The position numbers were made by a program, and so were the translations under genes. From NCBI GenBank assembly GCA_003241485.1, contig QFQD01000116.1, forward strand, positions 1 through 5,947: a DNA stretch of 5,947 nt, written 5' to 3'. The notes below the pieces were generated by a model. It was given only the letters and a program-made list of their open reading frames with translations. It made no database searches and had not been told where the DNA came from. The DNA is from Ancylobacter novellus. GTDB taxonomy: Bacteria; Pseudomonadota; Alphaproteobacteria; Rhizobiales; Xanthobacteraceae. Positions 1 through 5,883 of the stretch are shown here, in pieces (the first letter of the stretch is position 1; the number at the start of each line of letters is the position of its first letter).

Positions 1-17
1 TCCGGAACATGGAGCGA

Positions 18-92
18 GCGGGCGTAGCTCAGGGGTAGAGCACAACCTTGCCAAGGTTGGGGTCGTGGGTTCGAATCCCATCGCCCGCTCCA
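18..92 (+). tRNA. tRNA-Gly, anticodon GCC
   Basis: A complete cloverleaf can be folded by eye. The 7-bp acceptor stem (18-24 with 82-88) is perfect. The D stem is 27-30 with 38-41. The anticodon stem is 43-47 with 55-59, around a 7-base loop with the GCC anticodon at 50-52, which reads GGC/GGT glycine codons. The T arm is 65-69 with 77-81 (outer pair G-T), with a TTCGAAT loop. The discriminator base is T89 and the CCA end (90-92) is encoded in the DNA. Only 17 bases lie upstream, so its promoter is outside the window. The gene points toward the trb island, and its 3' end is the kind of sequence used by tyrosine integrases. Confidence 0.98.
66..92 (+). other. Candidate island attachment site (att) in the tRNA-Gly 3' end
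   Basis: This is inference from context. The T-arm and 3' half of a tRNA gene directly abut a conjugation module on the side expected for an integrated element, and tRNA-Gly 3' ends are known ICE targets (ICEclc is the classic case). Integration at such a site normally regenerates a complete tRNA, as seen here. The exact core cannot be fixed because the second copy, expected at the other end of the element, is not in the window. No integrase gene is visible. Confidence 0.35.
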
Positions 93-121
93 AATTTTCC
101 CAATAAAATCAGATGGTTAGC

Positions 122-142
122 AAACGCCCTTCGGGGCGTTTT
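122..142 (+). terminator. Rho-independent terminator after tRNA-Gly
   Basis: An 8-bp perfect stem (122-129 with 134-141) closes on a TTCG tetraloop (130-133). Its A-rich 5' arm and T-rich 3' arm end in TTTT at 139-142. The A/T-flanked GC core makes it potentially bidirectional. It begins 30 bases after the tRNA CCA end and should stop tRNA transcription before it enters the LysR leader. If the island boundary is inside the tRNA gene, this terminator belongs to the island and replaces the one displaced by integration. Confidence 0.9.
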
Positions 143-366
143 CTGCTTAGATTCGCCCTCGAACGCGACATTCTGAGCAGAATCTATGCTCCCGGAAGAA
201 AATTCCCGGATGCCATGGCGTGCGTTCGGCAGCTTTCTAAGCGGCGGCGCTGCACCGATGCGCTGCGCGTGGCGGCGCCCGGAACGGCCGCGATGCAAAG
301 CCCGTCTGCAACTCTCGACGTAGCCGCAACTTTGAGTATCAATATCCAGAAGCTACTCAACACGCC
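143..366. other. Non-coding gap between the terminator and the LysR gene
   Basis: I find no credible gene here. The reading frames that cross it are either antisense to the tRNA or LysR gene or run through the terminator hairpin. It must hold the LysR promoter, but no convincing -35/-10 pair is visible. The most AT-rich part is about 325-358. A 6-2-6 dyad (170-183) and short repeats of GGCGGCGC (243-250, 271-278) and TCCCGGA (190-196, 204-210) are present; all are short enough to be chance in GC-rich DNA. Confidence 0.6.
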
Positions 367-375
367 GGAGCCCGA

Positions 376-1293
376 ATGGCTGCGCCGTTTTCCACCTCGG
401 TCGAGTTGCGCCACCTGCGCTATTTCGTGGCGGCCGCCGAGCACGGAAGCTTCCGCAAGGCCGGGGTAGCTCTTGAGGTCAAGGAATCGTCGATCAGCCG
501 GAGCGTGCGTGACCTGGAGGACGAGATTGGCGTCTCGCTGTTCATCCGGCACTCAAGTGGGGTGAACCTTACTCTGGCGGGGCAGCGCTTTCTGAACCGC
601 ACGCGCCAGGCGCTCGATCAAATCCGCGAGGCAACGGTGGAAGCGGCTGCGCTGGGGCGGTCCGAGGAAGGCCACCTGAAAGTTGGCCTGTTCTCCAACC
701 TGTCCTCCGGCTTTCTGCGCGACCTGTTCCAGACCTATGACAGCCGTTATGCGGGCGTTCACATCGACTTTGTCGAAGCGCCTGCGGAAAATCACGCGGC
801 CGCGATACGGCGCTTTGATCTCGACGCCGCATTCGTGCTGGGCCGGCAAAGCTGGCCGGACTGTGATGCGATTTCCTCGTGGAGCGAACCACTCCTGTTC
901 GCGTTGCCGCGGCTTCATCCTCTGGTCCAAAGGGATGTGCTGTCCTGGCGAGATCTCGTGGATGAGACCTTTCTTGTCCGCACCGAAGGCTCCGGCAATG
1001 AGGTGCGCAGATTTCTGGAACGCAAATTCCGGGAGCTTGCCATCTCGCCGCGCATCAGCACGCAGCAGGTCGCGCGCTATAGCCTTCTCGGTCTGGTCGC
1101 CACGGGACGCGGAATCGTGCCGGTGCTTGAGTCGGAAACGGTCATCGGTCTGCCGGAGGTGGTGTTCCGCCCTCTCGCCGGCGAGGTGATCCCGTTCTCC
1201 GTCATCTATTCGCCGAAGAACGACAACCCGGCGGTGCGCACCTTGCTCAGCCTCACACGGAAGATGGCCCGGGAGCGGGCAGCGACGCGCTGA
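376..1293 (+). CDS. LysR-type transcriptional regulator
   Basis: This is a 305-residue protein of normal LysR-family length. An N-terminal winged helix-turn-helix (about residues 10-69) shows the family pattern: LRHLRYF, then A-EHGSF-KAG, SSISRSVRDLEDEIGVSLFIR and LTLAG-RFL. A linker helix follows (70-95), then a periplasmic-binding-protein-like effector domain (about 98-295). The ATG at 376 fits because the HTH starts nine residues later and GGAG (367-370) sits 5 bases upstream. LysR proteins bind DNA as tetramers and switch genes in response to a small ligand. Neither ligand nor target can be read here. It faces the conjugation operon head-on and its last 41 bases overlap the DUF2274 gene. 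In related alphaproteobacterial trb islands a LysR gene commonly sits at this place, so control of transfer genes is plausible but unproven. Confidence 0.93.
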   Translation: MAAPFSTSVELRHLRYFVAAAEHGSFRKAGVALEVKESSISRSVRDLEDEIGVSLFIRHSSGVNLTLAGQRFLNRTRQALDQIREATVEAAALGRSEEGHLKVGLFSNLSSGFLRDLFQTYDSRYAGVHIDFVEAPAENHAAAIRRFDLDAAFVLGRQSWPDCDAISSWSEPLLFALPRLHPLVQRDVLSWRDLVDETFLVRTEGSGNEVRRFLERKFRELAISPRISTQQVARYSLLGLVATGRGIVPVLESETVIGLPEVVFRPLAGEVIPFSVIYSPKNDNPAVRTLLSLTRKMARERAATR

Positions 1294-1525
1294 TGCTCGC
1301 AGCGCCGCCAGCCTCGCGCCGCGCCTTGGCGAATTCGCGATCCGTGGCGATGAAACGCTCCAGCATGGGTACGACGAGCTTCACGGGATCATCGACCGGC
1401 TGGCCGGTTTGCCGTGCGAGCACCTCCGCATAGGCGACAAGATCTCGGTGCAACGCCCCGGGCAATGACAGCGCCACCTTCACCGGCTTGTCGTTGGGGA
1501 TGGGACCGAGCTTCAGCTTCGCCAT
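1253..1525 (-). CDS. DUF2274 family protein, last gene of the trb operon
   Basis: This is a small 90-residue protein. Its N-terminal KLKLGPIP-NDKPVKV and the core HRDLVAYAEVLARQTGQPV followed by MLERFIATDREFAKAR match, from memory, the DUF2274 proteins encoded directly after trbI in alphaproteobacterial conjugative islands. The biochemical role is unknown. The predicted layout is a short strand (about 14-21), a helix (about 22-40), a turn and a second helix (about 46-60). It resembles a ribbon-helix-helix DNA-binding unit, which is inference only. The ATG lies two bases after the trbI stop with only a weak ribosome site, so translation is probably coupled to trbI. Residues 78-90 lie in the segment overlapping the LysR gene; this Ala/Ser/Pro-rich tail lies beyond the conserved core. 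Confidence 0.88.
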   Translation of the reverse strand: MAKLKLGPIPNDKPVKVALSLPGALHRDLVAYAEVLARQTGQPVDDPVKLVVPMLERFIATDREFAKARREAGGAASISASLPAPGPSSV

Positions 1526-1527
1526 GG

Positions 1528-2709
1528 TCAGTACCTGTAGGGTTCGAGGACGAGGTCACGGGTGACCATGACCCGCACCGGGAAGCCGGGCCGGATGGTC
1601 AGGGTCGGGGCGACCCGCAACTGCCGGCGGATGATCTCCTGCCCGGCATCGTTGATGGTGTCCTGCGCGCCGCTCTGCAGCGCCTGGATCAGTTCGTCCT
1701 CATCATCCATGGCGAGCTCGGCGCTGACGGAGAGCAGCGTCGAGAGGCCGACCGCCTTGGCAAGATCCCACCCGTGCATGTCGACGCCGTCCTCGAGGCC
1801 GGCATAGCCCTGCGCATCGGTGCCTGGCTGACGCTCCAGCACGATGGAGCGGCCATTGGGGAAGATCAGCCGGCTCCAGACCAGCAGGATCCGGCGCTGA
1901 CCGAAGCCGACACCATTGTCGTACTGACCGAGCAGCCGGGTCCCTTGCGGGATTATCAGAATTCGGCCGGTCGGGCTGTCATAGACGTTCTCGGTCACCT
2001 GGGCGGTGATCTGGCCGGGCAGGTCTGAGCGGATGCCGGTGATCAGCGCGGCCGGGATGACGGCGCCCGCCTGCAGCACATAAGGCGACGCCGGCGCCAT
2101 GACGCGATCGGATGCGACCACGCGTCGATCGACGGCGGCATTGAGGAAGGCAAGCTGGCGATCCTGGGGTGAGGACGTGCCGCCCGTTCCTGCCGAGCCA
2201 GGGCCGCTGAAGCCGGAAGCACCCGCCACTGACGACGCCGGCGCGCGGGCCTGCGCCGCCTGGAAGAATACGCGACTGGTCCGCGCGGCTTCCTGTTCCG
2301 CAAGACGCCGCTGCTGCTCGGGATCAACCTGTGGCGCCGTCATTGTTGGCGGCACGACGGGCTGGCCGCGGTTCTGTGCATCAAGGATCGGCCGGCCGAG
2401 ATCGCCGGGCAGCGGCGGTCCAAGGATCGGGCCTGTGTAATCGCGCGGCAGGCCGGCAAGGCCATCGGCGGTGGAGCGGTTCTGGGTGGAGTAGAGCTCC
2501 TCGCCGCCGGTGTCCTTGTCGCGACCCTGCAGCCCATAGATCAGGGCGCCGCCTATGCCGAGGCTAACGACCAGCCCGGCGCCGGCCAGCACCTTGCGGG
2601 AGAGACGCGTGACGCGCGGCGGCTCGGGACGCAGCCGCATGGCGGCGGCGTGATCGGTGGCCGGAGCGCCAAGATCCGCCTCGAGGTCATGATTGTCGAC
2701 GCTGCTCAT
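1528..2709 (-). CDS. trbI: TrbI/VirB10 family conjugal transfer protein
   Basis: This 393-residue protein is the VirB10-type scaffold of the mating channel, spanning from the inner membrane to the outer-membrane core. It has a cytoplasmic N-terminus (1-39), one transmembrane helix (about 40-60) and a proline-rich periplasmic stretch (about 88-130). A short helical segment (130-153) and a Gly/Ser linker (162-180) follow. The conserved C-terminal beta domain (about 205-393) has the family signatures VLQAGAVIPAALITGI (211-226), GQITAQV, VYDSPTGRILIIPQGTRLLG (242-261) and RLIFPNGR (280-287). The region 313-350 is where VirB10 proteins carry their outer-membrane 'antenna' helices. The start overlaps the trbG stop (ATGA), with GGGAGG at 2718-2723, 8 bases upstream. 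It looks full length and intact. Confidence 0.97.
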   Translation of the reverse strand: MSSVDNHDLEADLGAPATDHAAAMRLRPEPPRVTRLSRKVLAGAGLVVSLGIGGALIYGLQGRDKDTGGEELYSTQNRSTADGLAGLPRDYTGPILGPPLPGDLGRPILDAQNRGQPVVPPTMTAPQVDPEQQRRLAEQEAARTSRVFFQAAQARAPASSVAGASGFSGPGSAGTGGTSSPQDRQLAFLNAAVDRRVVASDRVMAPASPYVLQAGAVIPAALITGIRSDLPGQITAQVTENVYDSPTGRILIIPQGTRLLGQYDNGVGFGQRRILLVWSRLIFPNGRSIVLERQPGTDAQGYAGLEDGVDMHGWDLAKAVGLSTLLSVSAELAMDDEDELIQALQSGAQDTINDAGQEIIRRQLRVAPTLTIRPGFPVRVMVTRDLVLEPYRY

Positions 2710-3689
2710 GATGCCGGCCTCCCGTCGGTGCGCTCGATCCGCACCTTCTGCGGACGCTCGCCGCCGCCGAGGCGAAGCTCGGCCGCACCGAACAGGCGGT
2801 CGACGATCAGGATGTTCTGGTAGATGCGGCTGTTGACGATCTGCGCTTCCCCGTCCGCCCCAATGACGAAGAGCGGCGGCATCTCGCCCTGAACGATGCC
2901 GCGCGGGAACTCGACATAGACTTTGCGCCCATCGTCATAGACGGCCATCGGCCGCCAGGGCGGCGTGTCGCCGGTGAGCGCGTAGCGATAGTTTCGGGCC
3001 GTGAAGGCCGGGATGATTGGCGTTGCCGGAACACTGGGGCGCAGCGCTCCCGGAACCTGCGGATAGGCCCAGGCGACAGCCGGCATATAGGGCTTTTCCC
3101 CGGCGCGCAGCTCGATCATGTAACTGCGTCGGTCGGTGGTGATGACGAGGTTGGTGGACATGTCCGCCCGCGTCGGCTTCACCAGCACATGCACGCGCCG
3201 GTTCGCCCCTTCGCCGCTCTCCGTGTCGCCGATGATCCAGCGCGCGGTGTCGCCCGCGGCGATCGGCCCGCTGCCGGTCAGGCTCTCGCCCGGCTCCAAC
3301 GCGATGTTGGTGATCTGGCCGGGCGCCGCATAGATCTGATAGAGCGCACCCTCGCTCCAGGGATAGATCTGGATGGCGTTGTAATAGCCCTCGCGGCGCG
3401 GCTCGACCCGCGCGGCGGCATTGGCATTCTCCACACGGGCGACGGGCGTTTTGGCGTCCGTGCCGCCCTTGGCCGGCGTCCAGGCGGGCGGCGTGTGGAG
3501 CGGACGAGGCCGCTCATCGGTGACGACGGCTGGCACCGCAGGCATGGCCGGCACGTCACTGTCATAGCTGATCTGCGGCGGCTTCGGAGCCGAGGCGCAG
3601 CCGCCCAACATCGTCGCCGAGAGCAGGAGAACCGCAAAGGCGGATCGGCGCAGAGCCGGAGATGCAGGTTTAAGGAAATACGTGTTCAC
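2706..3689 (-). CDS. trbG: TrbG/VirB9 family conjugal transfer protein, probable lipoprotein
   Basis: This 327-residue protein is the VirB9-type subunit of the outer-membrane core complex. The N-terminus has a basic start, a hydrophobic stretch (17-27) and the lipobox LGGC (28-31), so lipidation at Cys31 is predicted. The next residue is Ala, compatible with outer-membrane sorting. A Pro-rich linker (35-80) is followed by the VirB9 N-domain (about 103-195; GQITNIALEPGESL, DTARW and STNLVITTDRRSYMIEL) and the C-domain (about 232-320; NYRYALTGD, VYVEFP and NSRIYQNILIVDRLFGAAELRLG). The start codon is GTG, overlapping the trbF stop as GTGA, with GGGAG 8 bases upstream. P-type systems such as RP4 use a separate lipoprotein, TrbH. 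No trbH lies between trbG and trbI here. Confidence 0.96.
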   Translation of the reverse strand: MNTYFLKPASPALRRSAFAVLLLSATMLGGCASAPKPPQISYDSDVPAMPAVPAVVTDERPRPLHTPPAWTPAKGGTDAKTPVARVENANAAARVEPRREGYYNAIQIYPWSEGALYQIYAAPGQITNIALEPGESLTGSGPIAAGDTARWIIGDTESGEGANRRVHVLVKPTRADMSTNLVITTDRRSYMIELRAGEKPYMPAVAWAYPQVPGALRPSVPATPIIPAFTARNYRYALTGDTPPWRPMAVYDDGRKVYVEFPRGIVQGEMPPLFVIGADGEAQIVNSRIYQNILIVDRLFGAAELRLGGGERPQKVRIERTDGRPAS

Positions 3690-4375
3690 TGGCTCATCTC
3701 CCGCGACCAGCTGATGGCGTTGACATAGATGCCGAGGGGATTGGTGCGCAGGCGCTCGGCATCGCGCGGCGGCTGGATCACCAGGGTCAGGATCGCGCTC
3801 CAGCGCTCGGTGGCGGCGAGTTGGCCGTTCTCATAGCGCCGCTCGACCCAGGCGAGGCGGAAGGAATCCGGCGAGGCGCGGATGACGCTGGAGACCTCGA
3901 CGGCGATCTGCTGCTTGCCGACCCGCGTGAAGGGATCGTTGGCGCGGGCGTAGTCGTTGAGCGCGGCGGCGCCCCGATCGGTGGTGAATTCATAGGCCCT
4001 GAGCCAGTTCTGCCGCACAATGACCGGATCCACCGGCAGGCTGCGCACCTGCTCGATGAAGCGGGCAAGATGCCAGGCGATCTGCGGATCGGTCGGGCGA
4101 TAGTCTCCAGTTGCGGCCCCCACGGCCTGCGTCTGACCAAGACGATCGACCTCGACCACCCAGGGCACGACGGTGCCCCTCGTCGACTGCCAGATCAGCG
4201 CCGAGGCAAAGCCAGCCGAGAGGAACAGGCTGCCAAAGGCCATTAGCCGCCAGTTCTTGGCCTGCACACGGGCCGAGCCGATGCGCTCGTCCCAGACCTG
4301 TGCTGCCTTCTGATAGGGCGTGACGGGCTCGGGCGAGGTGCCGTAATGGGTCGCGGGTCGCTTGAACAGGCTCAT
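3686..4375 (-). CDS. trbF: TrbF/VirB8 family conjugal transfer protein
   Basis: This 229-residue protein is a bitopic inner-membrane component of the mating channel. The cytoplasmic N-terminus carries the family-typical TPYQKAAQVWDERIGSARVQ (19-38). One transmembrane helix (about 42-62) follows, then the periplasmic VirB8-like domain (about 65-227), which ends in the well-known NPLGIYV motif (212-218). VirB8-type domains dimerise and contact VirB10 and VirB9 homologues, here TrbI and TrbG encoded just downstream. The start overlaps the trbL stop as ATGA, and the ribosome site is weak (GAGAG about 10 bases upstream), so translation probably depends on ribosomes finishing trbL. Length is normal and the reading frame intact. 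Confidence 0.97.
   Translation of the reverse strand: MSLFKRPATHYGTSPEPVTPYQKAAQVWDERIGSARVQAKNWRLMAFGSLFLSAGFASALIWQSTRGTVVPWVVEVDRLGQTQAVGAATGDYRPTDPQIAWHLARFIEQVRSLPVDPVIVRQNWLRAYEFTTDRGAAALNDYARANDPFTRVGKQQIAVEVSSVIRASPDSFRLAWVERRYENGQLAATERWSAILTLVIQPPRDAERLRTNPLGIYVNAISWSREMSQ
3698..3702 (-). promoter_or_regulatory. Ribosome binding site for trbG (GTG start)
   Basis: GGGAG lies inside the end of trbF, 8 bases before the GTG at 3689. It supports the GTG start, which also leaves a complete signal peptide. The nearby ATG at 3697 is in the trbF frame (its third-last codon) and cannot start trbG. Confidence 0.6.
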
Positions 4376-5601
4376 GAGCGGTCGCTCTCAGACAGGGAGA
4401 CGGAAGAGCCGCCGGCATGGCTGTCACCGGAGCGCACAGCATGGGCGGCGGCGGAGACGCCATGGCGAAGCGACTGGCCGCGCTTCATGCGCTTTGCCCA
4501 GTCGGGCACGTCACCGGCCGAGGAGGCTGAGGCCGTGCCACTGACGGCGTTCGCGAGCGGTGACACGGCGGCGGAGCCCGCGGCGCGTGCGACGCCACCG
4601 AGACCGGAGGCGACAGCCGCCATGCCGGACTGTCCGGCCGCACCGATGCTATAGGCCGTTGCGCCACCCCGCGCCGCGGCCGCCGTCGCCGAGAGCGCGG
4701 CCCCGCCGCCGCGGACGGCGAGGCTGGCGGCACCGCCGGCCGCCATCAGGGTGCCACCGGCGGCGAGGCCGGTGCCGACAGCGGCCCCCGCGCTCAGCTG
4801 CGGCCCGCCAGAAACGAGGCCGGCGGCAATGCCGGGGCCGAAGATCCCGAGGCCAAGCAGCGAAAGGGCGGCCAGCACGATGGCCATGGCGTCGTCGATG
4901 GTCGGCGTCTGTCCACCGAAGCCCGCGGTGAACTGGCCGAACAGGGTGGAGCCGATGCCGATGATGACCGCGAGCACCATCACCTTGATGCCGGAGGACA
5001 CGACATTGCCGAGTACCCGTTCGGCCATGAAGGCGGTCTTGCCGAACAGGCCGAAGGGGATCAGCACGAAGCCGGCGAGCGTCGTGAGCTTGAACTCGAT
5101 CAGGGTGACAAAGAGCTGGACGGCGAGGATGAAGAAGGAGAGCAGCACCAGCGCCCAGGCAAAGAGAAGGCAGGCGATCTGGATGAAGTTCTCGAAGAAG
5201 GCGACCCAGCCCATCAAATCGGAGATGGAGTCGAGCAAGGGACGGCCGGCATCGAGCCCGGTCTGCGCTACCTTGCCCGGACGCATGAGGTCGCTGACGG
5301 AAAAAGCCGTGCCTGAGCCCTTCAGCCCCAGCCCGGCAAAGCTCTCGAAGACGATGCGGGCGAGGTTGTTCCAGTTGCCGATGATGTAGGCGAAGACGCC
5401 GACGAACAGGGTCTTCTTGATGAGCCGGGCGATGATGTCGTCATCCGCACCCCAGGACCAGAACAGCGCCGCCAGCGTCACGTCGATGACGATGAGCGTG
5501 GTGGCGATGAAGGCGACCTCGCCGCCAAGCAGGCCGAAGCCGTTGTCGATATAGGAGGTGAAGACCCCCAGGAAAGTGTCGATGACGCCCGTGCCGCCCA
5601 T
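4372..5601 (-). CDS. trbL: P-type conjugal transfer protein TrbL (VirB6-like)
   Basis: This 409-residue polytopic inner-membrane protein corresponds to VirB6 and forms part of the inner-membrane channel of the mating apparatus. Hydrophobic segments are seen at about 28-50, 60-83, 131-170 (long enough for two helices), 172-190, 203-223 and 237-262. The conserved TrbL stretch TLIEFKLTTLAGFVLIPFGL is at 166-185. Residues 264-362 are an Ala/Gly/Ser-rich low-complexity tail. A hydrophilic end follows that begins PDWAKRMKRGQ (366-376) and includes SGDSHAGGSS, as in related TrbL proteins. The ATG lies one base after the trbK-like stop, with a strong GGAGGG (5609-5614) 7 bases upstream. The C-terminal end overlaps trbF by 4 bp. 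Confidence 0.96.
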   Translation of the reverse strand: MGGTGVIDTFLGVFTSYIDNGFGLLGGEVAFIATTLIVIDVTLAALFWSWGADDDIIARLIKKTLFVGVFAYIIGNWNNLARIVFESFAGLGLKGSGTAFSVSDLMRPGKVAQTGLDAGRPLLDSISDLMGWVAFFENFIQIACLLFAWALVLLSFFILAVQLFVTLIEFKLTTLAGFVLIPFGLFGKTAFMAERVLGNVVSSGIKVMVLAVIIGIGSTLFGQFTAGFGGQTPTIDDAMAIVLAALSLLGLGIFGPGIAAGLVSGGPQLSAGAAVGTGLAAGGTLMAAGGAASLAVRGGGAALSATAAAARGGATAYSIGAAGQSGMAAVASGLGGVARAAGSAAVSPLANAVSGTASASSAGDVPDWAKRMKRGQSLRHGVSAAAHAVRSGDSHAGGSSVSLSESDRS

Positions 5602-5602
5602 C

Positions 5603-5872
5603 TCAGCGCCCTCCGGTCGGCGCGGGACGCCCGAGGAACCGGTCCCGCGTCTGCGCCCAGACCTTCAGGCACGCGGCGTCCTGCGCGGCGGATTCTCCAA
5701 GCTGCTGACACCGCCGCTGCTCATCGCGCAGCGGATCGCGCGCGGCCTCGACCGTCCGACTGGGTGAAGGCTCCGGCGCCTTCTCCTCCCGGCTCATCTC
5801 CAGAACCGCCGCCGTGCCGGCGATGGCCACGAAGATCACCGCGCCGAGCCGGGCCAGCATGGCTCCGTCCAT
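5603..5872 (-). CDS. trbK: TrbK-like putative entry-exclusion protein (TrbK-alt type)
   Basis: This small 89-residue protein has one N-terminal membrane helix (about 7-26), a charged Pro/Glu-rich linker (27-45) and a C-terminal periplasmic part. That part contains DPLRDEQRRCQQLGESAA and ACLKVWAQTRDRFLG, with Cys55 and Cys68, which could form a disulfide. Position between trbJ and trbL and this motif fit the 'alternative TrbK' group of alphaproteobacterial islands. By analogy with RP4 TrbK it would block uptake of a second copy of the element. Unlike RP4 TrbK it has no lipobox cysteine near the N-terminus, so it is probably a membrane-anchored bitopic protein. The exclusion function is inferred. 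GGGAGG (5878-5883) sits 5 bases before the ATG at 5872; a second in-frame ATG at 5860 is less well placed. Confidence 0.85.
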   Translation of the reverse strand: MDGAMLARLGAVIFVAIAGTAAVLEMSREEKAPEPSPSRTVEAARDPLRDEQRRCQQLGESAAQDAACLKVWAQTRDRFLGRPAPTGGR

Positions 5873-5877
5873 GTCGG

Positions 5878-5883
5878 CCTCCC
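5878..5883 (-). promoter_or_regulatory. Ribosome binding site for the trbK-like gene
   Basis: GGGAGG immediately follows the trbJ stop codon (TGA at 5886-5884) and lies 5 bases before the ATG at 5872. It favours that start over the internal ATG at 5860, and places ribosomes ending trbJ next to the trbK start. Confidence 0.65.

Noticed and set aside
243..278. Short direct repeats GGCGGCGC and GCGCTGC in the LysR leader
   Set aside because: These are 7-8 bp, low-complexity GC-rich words with irregular spacing. They are too weak to call integrase arm sites or operators.
29..298. Minus-strand reading frame ending in GDGIRTHDPNLGKVVLYP
   Set aside because: This end is the antisense translation of the tRNA-Gly gene, a familiar false protein in databases. 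The frame also crosses the terminator hairpin.
332..360. Possible LysR promoter around TTGAGT (332-337)
   Set aside because: No acceptable -10 hexamer lies 16-18 bases downstream, so the promoter remains unlocated.
113..469. Plus-strand reading frame of 118 codons before and into the LysR gene
   Set aside because: It starts just before the terminator hairpin, resembles no family I know, and overlaps the LysR HTH coding region in another frame.
1267..1280. Small hairpin GCCCG-GGAG-CGGGC near the LysR stop
   Set aside because: It has only 5 base pairs, no T-run on either strand, and lies inside coding sequence of both convergent genes. It is not a convincing terminator.
1414..2028. Plus-strand open frame of 204 codons opposite trbI and DUF2274
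   Set aside because: It is antisense to two well-supported genes, and its composition is that of a shadow frame.
3189..3728. Plus-strand open frame of 179 codons opposite trbG
   Set aside because: It is an Arg/Ala-rich antisense shadow of trbG, without a family signature.
4751..5389. Long plus-strand open frame of 212 codons opposite trbL
   Set aside because: It is an antisense shadow of trbL in GC-rich DNA, with composition reflecting the complementary strand and no recognisable domain.
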